Below, one piece after another: positions 7,508-17,700 of a stretch of DNA of 57,757 nt. The DNA is from an uncultured Opitutia bacterium. Its GTDB lineage: Bacteria; Verrucomicrobiota; Verrucomicrobiia; Opitutales; Opitutaceae. The translations under genes were made by a program, and so were the position numbers. The DNA lies in assembly GCA_903873805.1 (NCBI GenBank), contig CAIQQB010000119.1, positions 1-57,757 of the forward strand. Reading direction: 5' to 3'. The notes under the pieces are model-generated. The model had not been told where the DNA came from, did not search any database, and saw only the letters and a program-made list of their open reading frames with translations. Positions within the stretch are counted from its first letter, which is position 1; each line of letters begins with the position of its first letter.

Positions 7508-10500
7508 TCAGGGCGCGGGACGGACGGCGCGGCGCGGATACCCCACGGCGGCGATCACGCCGACCGCGAGCAGGACGAGCAGGAGATAACCCGCGCGCGT
7601 GCGGCGGGCGGGGCCGACCTCCAGCTGCAGGGCGAGCGGCGCGTTGCCGTCGACCTGCAGGCTGCGGGTGAAGGTGAGCACCCGGCCGTGCTCGGGCAGG
7701 GTGACATCGAGCGCACCGGGAGCCGGCTCGGCCGCCAGCTGTTGGTCCACCAGCCGGGCGGCGATGCCCCGCAGCGCCGCATTCTCCTCGGCCGAGTTGC
7801 CCATAAGCAGCTGGTCCAGCTGTTGCGGATCGAAGTTCTGCTGCCCCTTCAGGTAGGGGTTGAGGCTGGCCGCCTGGTCGAGCTGGTCGTTGCGCACGTT
7901 CACCTCTCCGCTGTTGTCGAGGTAGATGCGCTGGCGGCGCGTGTTGAGGCCGAGGACGGCCTGCTGGGTGCGGAGCATCCGGAGCTGCACCCGCGCGTCC
8001 TCGTTGGAGGCGGCGTCCAGGCCGTTGCTGTTGTAGGCGCGGACCAGCACCTCGCCGGCCTGCTGCTGGTTGCCCTTCTGGAGATACGAGCTGGCCTGCT
8101 GCAGGAGGCTCGTGGCGTTCTTCGCCTCGACCTCCTGGTTGGTCGTGACCAGCGACCGGTAGTCCTGGAGGGTGAATCCCCCGGACTCCGCCGCGCCGGC
8201 GGCGGGCTGGAGCCGCAGCCCGCCGGCGTATCCACCCAGCTCATACCCCGGCGGCAGCACCACCCGCCAGGCCACATTCTCCAGCGGCACGCGGCCCAGG
8301 GCCGGGCCGACGAGATCCACGGTGCCGCCCGGCCGGCCGGGCACGGTGTAGACCAGCCGCACGGTGGCCGTACGGTCGGTGCCGGTGTTGGGCGCAACAT
8401 AAAACAGGTAGGCCGGACCCTCGCGCACGATGGAAACGCTCTCCCCGTTCACCAGCGCGTTGAACAGCCGCGCGCCCGCCGGCAGCCCGACCCGCAGCGT
8501 GGTCTTCTCCACCACCGCCACCGTCAGCTCCACCGCTGTCAGGAACGAGCCCCCGGGCGAAAACACCGTGGTCAGCCGCCCCGCCGTCACGCGCAGCTTC
8601 AGCGCATCGGCCACCTCGTGCCGCAGCACCGTCAGCGGCAGCGGCCCCTCCGGCTCGGCCACCTTGAACGCGAGCGCGGGCACGCTGCGGTCACCGCGGT
8701 CCTGCAAATTGGCGGGCACCGCGCTCCAGTCGGCGCGTTGCCAGCCGCGCGGCAGCCGCCCGGCCTCCAGCTCGATCCGGCCGCTCGCGCGCACCGCGAC
8801 GAAATGCGTCACCTGCCGTACGCCCGGAAACACCGGGGTCAGCACGGTCTCGCGGCCCTGCGCATCCGCCGGCTGGCCCTGAAACTCGATCTGCACGTCC
8901 GTCTCGCCGGCGATGCCGCGCTGGAAATGCAGCTCCCAGGCGTCCGGCTCGCCCGCCACGCGGACAAAATCGCTAACGGCCGAGCCGGTGGCGTGGACGG
9001 TGCGCACCTGGTCGTCACCCAGGCCGGGCAGGCGCACGCGGAGCTGCTTGACCGCGGCGTTTTCCACCCGGTAGCGCAGCGCGAGCCGCGTGAGGGTCTG
9101 GCCCTCGCGCACGGTGACCTCCTGCAGCGCCTGGACCGTAACCCATGGCTCCAGGGCCTCCAGGCCGACGGCGAGCGACCAGTCGGCCTGCAGCAGACGG
9201 AAGGCGAGCGAGCCGGGCCGCGCATCACCCGCGGCGCGCGGATCGAGCTGGGAGACATTGGTGCGGTCCGCGGCCCGCAGGCGCAGCCCCGGTTCCGGCA
9301 CGAGCACCAGCTCGCCGGTCTGGCGGGTGGCCTCGCGCAGGAGGAGGCGGGGCACCGACCACGCGGCCTGCGGGGCGGGCGCGGGTCCCGCCAGGGTGAG
9401 GGCGAACGCCTGGTCACCGATCGTGCGGCCGTTGAGGTGGAGGGCAACCACCCGCTGGCCGTCCTCCGTGGCCTCGGTCCAGTGGCTCAGCGCCGGTCCG
9501 CTCAACGCCTCGACCCCGAGGCCCTCGGGCAGCACAAAGCTCAGTTTGAACAGTCCCACGCGCGTGATGGCCACGTTGAGGTCCACCGCCAAGACGAGCC
9601 GGTCGTCGCCCAATGACAGCACCTGTTTCGTCGCCACCCGAACCTCCGGGGCGACCGGAACGGCCTTCAGATCCACCTCGCCGCCCGCCTGACCGTAGCG
9701 GAAGACCGCCGCGAGCACCGCCAACGGCTGGCCGTCCTTGGTGTGCGGCAGCAGGTCGGCGGCGAAATCCCCGGTGTTGACCGGCGACAGGCCCCGGGCC
9801 GTCACCCCCTCGGGCTGGGCGTCCCCGCCAAAGGCCAGTGCAATCATCCCGCCCTCATTCGCCGCCCCGGTCACCCGCAGGGGCCGGAGCGCCAGGTCCA
9901 CCGGCAGCGCCGCGGTCCCGAGCTGCGTCTCAATGTCGAAGCGGAAGCCGGCCGTCTGCGCCGGCGCCACCGCGACATGCAGCCGGTGCGCCACCGGGTC
10001 GAACCGCCATTCGCCGATGGGGCCGTTGCCCACTGCGCCGACGGTGAAACCCGCCGGCACATCGAGGTCCAACTCGGCCACGCGGCCCTGCATCGGCTGC
10101 ACGGTCACGCGGGTGAAGCCGTTCACCACCCCCGGTCCGGGCAGGAAAAGGTTCGCCGCCTCCGCGGAGAACTGGGTCTTCTCCGCCGCAATGTCGCGCC
10201 GTTTCGGCTGCAGGCTGATGACCGGCGCCCCGGCCGGTCCGAGCACCAGGGTCGCCCCGCTGCGGTCTGCAGGCAGATCCGGCCGCGGCAGCACGCGCAC
10301 CGCCATCGGCGAAGTGAACTCCCACCCGCCCTGGTCGAGCTCCACCGTGACCCGCTGCATCGCCGCCGGACCGGTCGGCAGCGGCAGGCCCGCCGTCAGG
10401 CTGGCCACCGGCATTTCAAATTTCGCCCGGGCGGTGAACGTGCCGTCCTTTTCCGGCGCGACCAGATAAACCGTGCGGCCGTCGCGCTCCACCTTCGAGA

Positions 10501-13500
10501 CGCGGAGGCCCTCCCCCTGGAATCCGGTCAGCACCGCCGGCGGATTCAGCAGCAGGAAGCTGTCCCCCGGGCCGCCGCGGACCGTCAGCTCAACCTCCGC
10601 AAACAGGCGGTCGTCGTGGATCTGCCAGGTCTGCACCAGCGACTGCGCCGCCTTCACCCCTTCGGCCAGCACCGGGTCCGACCCGGCGCGCGCCACCGGC
10701 GCCGTGCCCGGCGCGAAGCCGAGGCCGACCGCGAGCATGAGCGCCGACACCACGGTCGCCACCCCGGCGCCGCCTGCTTCCGGCCCGCCAGACCCGCGGC
10801 GGCGCCAGTAACCGAACGCCCGGACGCAGCCGGCGAACAGCAGCCCCAGCCCGGCGGCGGCCGCCGTCCAGAAAAAGAGGATGGCGCCGCCCTTCTGCGC
10901 GAGCAGGCCGAGACTAAGCAGGCCGGCCCCCGCGGCGGGCAGCAGAAGCGGCCGGCCGGAACCGAACGCACTCCGCAGCAGCGCTCCGCCCAGCAGAACG
11001 GCGCCGGCCAGCGCCGCCGCCACGCCCCACCAGGAGACCATCGCGTGCCACCAGACCATATTGTCCACCTGGATCGTGACCGGCTCGCCCGCCGGCACCA
11101 CCGACGTGGAGAACGCCAGTTCCTGCAGGTTGACGCGGCGCTGCACCTGGGCCTGACCGGCCAGCAATGCCGCCAGCCACACCGCGAGAATGCCGCAGAC
11201 CAGCCCGGCCGACAGCCGCAAGCCGTCCTCCGCGCGCAGGAGCAGGCCGGCCAGCAACGCCGCCAGCAGCCATGCAGCCACCGCCCAGCCATCGCGCCCC
11301 GAAAGCCATTCAAAGCCGCTCTGGGTCAGCGCCGGGGCTGTCAGCACCGCGCTGCCGCCGCGCGGCACCAGGAGCCAGCCCGGGTCGCTGTGCAGTGTCC
11401 AGTCGCTGATGACCAGCGGAACCTGCAGGACGGGCGCCTGCAGGCTGAGGTGGCCGCCTCCGTCGGCCTCGGCCTGACCCAGGCGGAGATCCACCTGCAC
11501 GGGCTCGTTGGGATTGAGCCGGGCGGCGAGCGGAATCAGCGTTTGGCCGCCGTCGGCCCGGGCGTTGACGGTCTCGCCGTCCACCCGCGCCTCCCACAGT
11601 TTCACGCCCGTGGGCAGGGCCAGGCGGAGCGCCTGGCGGCCGCGGGTCTTGACGAAGAATTGCGCCGAGGTCACGACCTGGCCGTCGCGGGAGATCTGGC
11701 TGGAGAGCTTCGCGAAATCCACGACCTGGTCCACCGTCTCGGCCTGCTGATACCAGTTCACTTTCATCTCCAGCGCAAAGGGCCGGCCGGTGTACTGGTA
11801 GGCCGCGAGCGAGGGCGCGGTGGTGAGCAGGCGGAACTCCGTCGGCAGCTCGAGCGGCTCGAGCTTCAGCAGCCCTTCGGCCCGGGCGATCTGGTAGTTG
11901 ACCAGCAGCGGGCTGACCACCTGGACAAAGCCGCGTTCGCCCTGGACTCCGACCGGGCGGACCTCGCCGGGCCGGATGGTGCCCCCGACCGCGGGCATCG
12001 GTTCCTCGAACGTGACGAGGAGCGTCGCCGCCCCGAGCACGGGCTGATGCAGGGTCACGACAATCTCGTTGCCCTCCCGCCGCCAGTCGCGCTGCACGTT
12101 CTGGCCCGTCACGTCGATGTTGCCCGCGCCCGCCGGCACCTCGATGCGCCACTCGCTGGCCGGCGCCCCGATGACAAAATAATTGAACAGCACGCTGCCA
12201 TAAACAACGCCCTCCTTCAGCGAATACAGGTGGAACACATCCGCCTGCACGCTCTGCCCCCGCGCCTCGACCCGCAGCGCCACCGCCCAGTCCGCATCGC
12301 GCAGCCGCCACGCCTGCTGCAGGCCCGGGGTCTGCTTGGGAAAGTAGCTCAGCGGCACCTCGACCAGGTTCCGCACGTCGGCGGCCGCCGGTACGCCCGT
12401 CAGCGCCGGCACGATCCGGAAACCGGGGGTGGAGACGACCCCGACATGCCCGCGCACGGATTTGGCGCCGGGAAAGACCAACGGGGGCAGCCGCCAGTCG
12501 CCCGCCGCCGCCGCCTGGTTCTTCTCCAACCGGAGCTGCAGCAGCACCCGGCCTTGCACGGCCTGGCCAAAGACAATCTTGAGCGCCCGCCGGCCGTCCT
12601 TCACCTGGGTTTCGGCGGCGGAATCCGCCACCCCGCTGCCCGCGACGGTGACGACCGCGTAGTCCTCGGGGATCTCCAGCGTCCAGTCGTGCAGCGGCGC
12701 CTCGCGCACGTCGAGCTCCACGTCGGCCTCGATCACGCGGTCGGTCTCGCCCAGCGTGTAGGTGACGATCTGCGCGACACCAACCTCCGGCAGGATCTGG
12801 CTGGCCGCCACTTCGTAGTGGTAGCTGGCCGACGGGAAACGGTAAACAAAGACCTGCCGCGCGCCATCCTCGACCGGCGCCCCGGGAAACTGTTCCGGCG
12901 CGAGCTGCATCATGCCCTCGGTGCCCGCCAGCTCCAGCCGGACGGCGCCGGTGTTCGCCACGCGGACGTAGCCCGAATGCCGCACCGCCCCCTCGGGCGT
13001 CAGCCGCAGCGGAGTCGCCTGGACGGGAAAGTTGCCGAGCTCCGCCTGGCTCCGCACCACCAGGGCGCCCTCGCCCTCGATCGGCCGGCTGAGCCGCACG
13101 ACCAGAAGGCGGCTCTGGTCGCCGGGCAGCACGCTCCACCCGGTGACGGTCGCACCCTCGACACCGATGATCTCGCCCGGTCCGTCGAGGGCCAGACGCA
13201 CCTCCGGCAGCTTGCCCTGCAGGATGCGAAACGTGAGCAGCGACGCCTGCCGCAGCAGGCCGGCCCCCACCCGGACATCGGTCTGCTCAAAGCTCGTAAA
13301 GAACAGGGTCCCCTCCGCCGCCTTGCGCGTGTGTTTCCAGGCCACCGTGGCGTGGCCGTCGCCCGGGAGGAAACCCTGCCAGCCCGCCGCCACCGCCCCC
13401 GGCACCACCGAGGCGGTCGCGTTGAACTCCACCCCGTCGCCGCCAAACCCATCCAGCAGCATGGGCACCACCGCCCCCGCCGGCATCTGAAAATCCAGGA

Positions 13501-14650
13501 TGCGCCAGTCGCCGTTTTCCTGCACGCCGGCGGCAAACGCCACGTCGACGGGCACCACCCCCGCCCGGTCAAAGACCAGATCGTAGGCCAGGTTGCCGCC
13601 GTCACGCACCAGCTCGGCATGCCAGCCGTCGCCCGCCGCCTGGTCGCTGAGCGCCGCCCGGCCCGTGAGCAGCCGCAGCCGCGCGCCCGCCTGCTGCACG
13701 CCAACCTGACCGCGCAGCCGGAAGTCCACGCTGCCGCTCGCCTCGTCCACTTTGCCAGCCAGCTGCGCCCCCCTGAGTTCGGCTTCGGCCGCCGCGGCCC
13801 CGCGACGGGCCAGCGCCACCTCCACGCGGCTCTCGCCGGTGGCGTAATATTGCAGCGCGGTCGCCTCGCCACCCAGCGGCAGCATCCCGCCGGCCTGCGT
13901 CACCTTCGCGTCCATCGATGCATCGGCCTGCAAGGTGAGCTTCGACGCAAAGCCCACGGCGTCGCCCGGCGCCAGCAGCAGCACGGCGAACCGGCCCGGT
14001 ACGACGGGCTTCGCGAGCCGGGTGCGCACCGTGAACAGCAGCTCGACCGGACCGCCGCCGGATGGCGGATTCACGGGCCGCAGGTCCAGAAACTGGCGGC
14101 CGTTTGCGGCGCGCCGCACCGACCAGTCGCGCAAGCCGGGACCCGTCACGTCCGCCACTTCGCCGTCGCCGACCAGGCCGAGGGAAAATGTTTCCGGCCG
14201 GCCCTGCACCACATGCAGAGTCAGCTTCAGCTCGCCCGTCACCTCGTCCGCCCCGAGGTGCACCACCGTGTCCACCGTCGCGGAAAAAAACACCGGCACG
14301 GGGGCCGGCGTGCCCTGGGCGGTCACGGTGATGCGTCCGCCCTCGGGCGTGAGCGTGCTCGTGACCGAGGCCCGGTCCGCCGCCGGCGCCGCCGCCGCAC
14401 CGAACGCGACCGTCACACCCGCGAGCAGCGTCAGCGCGGATGCCAGCAGGCCGCGCCAGTGGCGGACACCCGTGGGTCGACCGCTGATAACTGTAGGCGG
14501 GGTGGCCTCACCCCGCTTGGATCCGACGCGGGGTGAGGGCACCCCGCCCACATTTTGGTCGTGCCGGTCAGCCCGGCGCTCACACGCAGGGCTACGGGAC
14601 GGAAGGCTCCCGGTATCAGGGTAATTCGGAGCGGGGTTCGGATTTTTCAT
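7508..14650 (-). CDS. Giant two-half envelope protein of unknown function
   Basis: 2380 residues. After a repeat-derived N-terminus, a secretion signal (GLLASALTLLAGVTVAFGAAAA, about 69-90) leads into roughly 1000 residues of beta-rich, Gly/Val/Leu-rich periplasmic sequence. Residues about 1115-1285 hold several membrane segments (AAWLLAALLAGLLL, GILAVWLAALLAG, WWGVAAALAGAVLLGGALL and others). Next comes a second signal-like stretch (SALMLAVGLGFAPGTAPVARA), a further 1000 beta-rich residues, a Gln-rich helical section (LLQQASSYLQKGNQQQAGEV) and a terminal membrane anchor (GYLLLVLLAVGVIAAVGY, about 2354-2371). It looks like two exported proteins fused. It lies 102 bases after the anti-sigma/VWA gene on the same strand, so it is probably the last gene of that operon. 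The start at 14650 is uncertain because a palindromic element occupies residues about 33-53. Confidence 0.75.
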   Translation of the reverse strand: MKNPNPAPNYPDTGSLPSRSPACERRADRHDQNVGGVPSPRVGSKRGEATPPTVISGRPTGVRHWRGLLASALTLLAGVTVAFGAAAAPAADRASVTSTLTPEGGRITVTAQGTPAPVPVFFSATVDTVVHLGADEVTGELKLTLHVVQGRPETFSLGLVGDGEVADVTGPGLRDWSVRRAANGRQFLDLRPVNPPSGGGPVELLFTVRTRLAKPVVPGRFAVLLLAPGDAVGFASKLTLQADASMDAKVTQAGGMLPLGGEATALQYYATGESRVEVALARRGAAAAEAELRGAQLAGKVDEASGSVDFRLRGQVGVQQAGARLRLLTGRAALSDQAAGDGWHAELVRDGGNLAYDLVFDRAGVVPVDVAFAAGVQENGDWRILDFQMPAGAVVPMLLDGFGGDGVEFNATASVVPGAVAAGWQGFLPGDGHATVAWKHTRKAAEGTLFFTSFEQTDVRVGAGLLRQASLLTFRILQGKLPEVRLALDGPGEIIGVEGATVTGWSVLPGDQSRLLVVRLSRPIEGEGALVVRSQAELGNFPVQATPLRLTPEGAVRHSGYVRVANTGAVRLELAGTEGMMQLAPEQFPGAPVEDGARQVFVYRFPSASYHYEVAASQILPEVGVAQIVTYTLGETDRVIEADVELDVREAPLHDWTLEIPEDYAVVTVAGSGVADSAAETQVKDGRRALKIVFGQAVQGRVLLQLRLEKNQAAAAGDWRLPPLVFPGAKSVRGHVGVVSTPGFRIVPALTGVPAAADVRNLVEVPLSYFPKQTPGLQQAWRLRDADWAVALRVEARGQSVQADVFHLYSLKEGVVYGSVLFNYFVIGAPASEWRIEVPAGAGNIDVTGQNVQRDWRREGNEIVVTLHQPVLGAATLLVTFEEPMPAVGGTIRPGEVRPVGVQGERGFVQVVSPLLVNYQIARAEGLLKLEPLELPTEFRLLTTAPSLAAYQYTGRPFALEMKVNWYQQAETVDQVVDFAKLSSQISRDGQVVTSAQFFVKTRGRQALRLALPTGVKLWEARVDGETVNARADGGQTLIPLAARLNPNEPVQVDLRLGQAEADGGGHLSLQAPVLQVPLVISDWTLHSDPGWLLVPRGGSAVLTAPALTQSGFEWLSGRDGWAVAAWLLAALLAGLLLRAEDGLRLSAGLVCGILAVWLAALLAGQAQVQRRVNLQELAFSTSVVPAGEPVTIQVDNMVWWHAMVSWWGVAAALAGAVLLGGALLRSAFGSGRPLLLPAAGAGLLSLGLLAQKGGAILFFWTAAAAGLGLLFAGCVRAFGYWRRRGSGGPEAGGAGVATVVSALMLAVGLGFAPGTAPVARAGSDPVLAEGVKAAQSLVQTWQIHDDRLFAEVELTVRGGPGDSFLLLNPPAVLTGFQGEGLRVSKVERDGRTVYLVAPEKDGTFTARAKFEMPVASLTAGLPLPTGPAAMQRVTVELDQGGWEFTSPMAVRVLPRPDLPADRSGATLVLGPAGAPVISLQPKRRDIAAEKTQFSAEAANLFLPGPGVVNGFTRVTVQPMQGRVAELDLDVPAGFTVGAVGNGPIGEWRFDPVAHRLHVAVAPAQTAGFRFDIETQLGTAALPVDLALRPLRVTGAANEGGMIALAFGGDAQPEGVTARGLSPVNTGDFAADLLPHTKDGQPLAVLAAVFRYGQAGGEVDLKAVPVAPEVRVATKQVLSLGDDRLVLAVDLNVAITRVGLFKLSFVLPEGLGVEALSGPALSHWTEATEDGQRVVALHLNGRTIGDQAFALTLAGPAPAPQAAWSVPRLLLREATRQTGELVLVPEPGLRLRAADRTNVSQLDPRAAGDARPGSLAFRLLQADWSLAVGLEALEPWVTVQALQEVTVREGQTLTRLALRYRVENAAVKQLRVRLPGLGDDQVRTVHATGSAVSDFVRVAGEPDAWELHFQRGIAGETDVQIEFQGQPADAQGRETVLTPVFPGVRQVTHFVAVRASGRIELEAGRLPRGWQRADWSAVPANLQDRGDRSVPALAFKVAEPEGPLPLTVLRHEVADALKLRVTAGRLTTVFSPGGSFLTAVELTVAVVEKTTLRVGLPAGARLFNALVNGESVSIVREGPAYLFYVAPNTGTDRTATVRLVYTVPGRPGGTVDLVGPALGRVPLENVAWRVVLPPGYELGGYAGGLRLQPAAGAAESGGFTLQDYRSLVTTNQEVEAKNATSLLQQASSYLQKGNQQQAGEVLVRAYNSNGLDAASNEDARVQLRMLRTQQAVLGLNTRRQRIYLDNSGEVNVRNDQLDQAASLNPYLKGQQNFDPQQLDQLLMGNSAEENAALRGIAARLVDQQLAAEPAPGALDVTLPEHGRVLTFTRSLQVDGNAPLALQLEVGPARRTRAGYLLLVLLAVGVIAAVGYPRRAVRPAP
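14492..14552. repeat. 25-bp-arm palindromic element inside the giant gene
   Basis: Arms at 14492-14516 and 14528-14552 pair with two mismatches around an 11-base loop. The right arm, read on the minus strand, is identical over 25 bases to 25089-25113. On the minus strand the element is preceded by GACCAAAATG, the same flank that precedes the palindrome at 19420-19475. A second smaller inverted repeat (AGCCC...GGGCT, 14570-14593) lies next to it. It is translated in frame near the N-terminus of the giant protein. Confidence 0.85.
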
Positions 14651-14752
14651 GGGAAATGGAGATCGAATCTTTCGCCCCTCAATCTAGCCGGATGGATGGC
14701 GCGGGTTGTCATGGCGGGGTAAAAGGGTTGTCAGAAAATTGTCAGCCGGCGC

Positions 14753-17700
14753 TCATTCGCCGGTCATCCGGCGCAGCTGGCCATACATCGTGACGAGGTC
14801 CCGCACGCGCGGCTCCTGCGCGTAACGCCCGCGCAGCGCGTTGACCGTCGGGGCCAGCTCGCCGAGCTGGAACAGCCCGCTCACCGCGCCGCCGTGCAGC
14901 TTTTCCGCCAGCAGCGCCGCCGTGCCGGCCAGCTGCATGGTCGGCGTCGCCCGGTCGAACGCCGGGGCCTGCGGGTCGTGGATCATCGTCCAGGTGCGCT
15001 CGACCATGCCGCCCGTTGCGGTTTCGCGGAACCGCACCGAGACGTCGCCCAACTCGCCGGCGCCCTGCGGCAGCACCTCCACCTGGTAAAGCGCGACCGC
15101 GGCCTCCTCCGCCGCCAGCTGCGCCGCCGTGACCTGGTCGTTGTGAAAATCCTCCGTCTTGAGCCGGTTCTGCTCGAAGCCGATCAGCCGGTAGCTCGCC
15201 ACCCGCGCCGGATTGAAACGCACCTGGACCTTCACGTTTTCCGCCGCCGGCCGGAAGGCGCCGGCGAGCTGCCGCGCAAAGCCCGCGTCGGCATCCTCCG
15301 GCCGGCTGAGCAGGTAGTAGCGACCGTCGCCCTTCCGCGTCAACGCCTCAAGGATGTCGTCGTTGAGTCCGTCCGCCACCACCCCGCAGGCGTCGAAGGT
15401 GATGCCCTGCTGGCGCAGCGCCGTGATCTGGCCGGCGAGGTGGTCGGCGTTGGCGTCGCCCAGATTTGCCGCGCCATCGGTCAGCAACACAATGCGGTTT
15501 TGCGCGCCGGGTACCTGCTGGCGCTGCGCCATCTCGCCGGCGAGCTTGAGCGCCTCCTCGAGATTGGTGCCGCCTTCGAAGGGGAGATGGGCCGTCAGGG
15601 TTACCAGCTGCCCGGCCTGGCTGCCCGGCAGCTGCTGCGCGAGCAGGCGTGGCTGGCGGGCGAAGCCGATGAGCGTGACGACGTCGTTGGGCCCGAGCAG
15701 CGAGGCCAGCGCCGCCATCGCCGCGCGGACGGTCGCCGCGCGGTCCTCGCGCTCCATCGAGCCGGAGGTGTCGAGCAGGACCGTGAGGCGCAGCGGCTGG
15801 CCCGCGTCGCGGCCCATGGTGGGCACGCGCAGGGCGATACGGACGAGATTGCGTTGCTGCAGCACCGGGTGGGCCGACTGCTCGATGCGGCAGGCCACCG
15901 GCTCGCCCGCCACCGGCGAAGGGTCGCCGTAGTCGAACGCGTTGTAAAACTCCTCGGGCCGGATGCTGGCGGGATCGGGCTGCTGTCCCTTGGCCAGCGC
16001 CGCCTGCGCGAGCTTGAACGACACATCGCTGACGTGGAGGGAAAACGTGGAGACCGGCTCGGAGACGGTTTTGACCTCGGCATCGGCGATTTCCGCCAGC
16101 GCCTTCTTCCGCGCCTCAACTGCCGGATCGATTTTGGGCTTGGCGGCGGGCAGGTCGGCGGCCTGGGTCCCAGCTTCACGGCCAGCCGGACTTAGAATTA
16201 TTTTGTCAGACTGAGAATCGTCCACCTCGTAACCGATCTGTCTGGCAATGATTGCGAGCATCCGAGACAGCGAAAGATTGCGCAACGATACGGAAACTGT
16301 CGGACTCTTGGCGCCGGGAGCATTGAGTATGAGGTTAATGCCTTTGATGGCATCGCTGCTTTTGTCATTCTGCTCAGCGAGCCGGGAAACGGTGGCGATG
16401 ACCGTATCAAGAGTGGCGTTTCTAAGCTGGAGTTCCGGAATGATGATCTCACTCATCTTGCGAGCCATGACAGAATCATGGGCGGTCTGAGCGGGAGAGG
16501 CTGAGCCCGGAAGACGTTGGATTTCCTGGCTCACCACCCGATCTCCGGTCGGCACAGCGGCGGGTGTCGCGAACGGATCGGCGGTCGGCGCCGACGTCGG
16601 CAGGAGTCTCACCTGCTCACCGGTATTGCTGCCGCCGGCCGAAAGCGAGAAGGCCGAATGAAGGCTGCTCCAGTTCGGTGAGCTGGCGACGGGAGCAGCA
16701 ATCTGGCCGCCCGCAGTGGAATCCTGAGTGATCTGATTGTTCTCGGACGCAGTTGGCAGCGGCGGCCCACGGTCAAATAATCTCAGCGCCTGCGGCACCA
16801 CGGGCTCGGCTGGAGCGGGCGCAGCTCCGTTGGCCGAGATGCTGGGGCCGCCGTATTCAACTAAGCCTTCAAACTGCGTCACCGTTGGTGTGAGATCCGG
16901 TGAAATGCTGAAGTCATACTCCCCCACCCTGGGGGCCGACTTGTCCTGCGCCGTAACACCCGCGCGCCTCCCCGCAATGTCGTGATTCTTCCAGTCTGTT
17001 CCGAGCACCGGCGCCACGCCTGAGCCGCGAAGATTCATCTCTGCATAGATTTGGACTGAATTGTCGGTCAGCCCGATGTCGCCCAAAAGCCGGCCAACTT
17101 CGCGCGTACGGGCATTACTGGTAAATGCATCAACGGTTGAGCCTAATCCGAGCGAATCTGTCGTGCGCTTCGCTCCATCCAAGATCACGTCACCAAGAGT
17201 ATTGTCGCTACTCACTTGAAGCGTGCCGGCATTGATGACTGTGCCACCGGTGTAGGAGTTGTTCCCCGTTAGATATAAAACGCTGTCGTCGGTTTTTACC
17301 AGGCCACCACTGCCAACGATATTTCCGCTCGCGGTCAGAGTGTCTTGAGCTAGGACCTCGCGGTCCGTGGCGGTTCCGCTGGCAACCATGGAATTGGAGC
17401 GGGAATCACCCGTGAAGTTATTGTATTGGTTGAGGTTCATACTTCCGACCATATATGTCCCTCCGTTGACGACCGTGCCACCGGTGTAGGTGTTGGTTCC
17501 CGAGAGACTCACATTGCCAGAGCCAGTTTTCACCAGGCTGCCAACAATGATGCTCCCTCCATTGCTAACAACCAACTTACCTGTTCCGCCAGTGAGCGGT
17601 GCCAGGCCGTTGTTCGACCGTAGGACTCCAAGGTTGACGCTGCTTCCAGACCCCAAAACAAGATTTCCCCCGTTCAGCACATAGGCCTCATGGCCCGCTT

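Noticed and set aside
7508..7900. Glutamine-rich tail of the giant protein as a separate gene
   Set aside because: The frame is continuous with the upstream sequence and no start or ribosome site is visible.
9743..14536. A 1597-codon open frame on the plus strand opposite the giant gene
   Set aside because: It is an antisense shadow of a high-G+C gene: Arg/His/Pro-rich, without domains or a signal. The minus-strand frame has membrane segments and a secretion signal.
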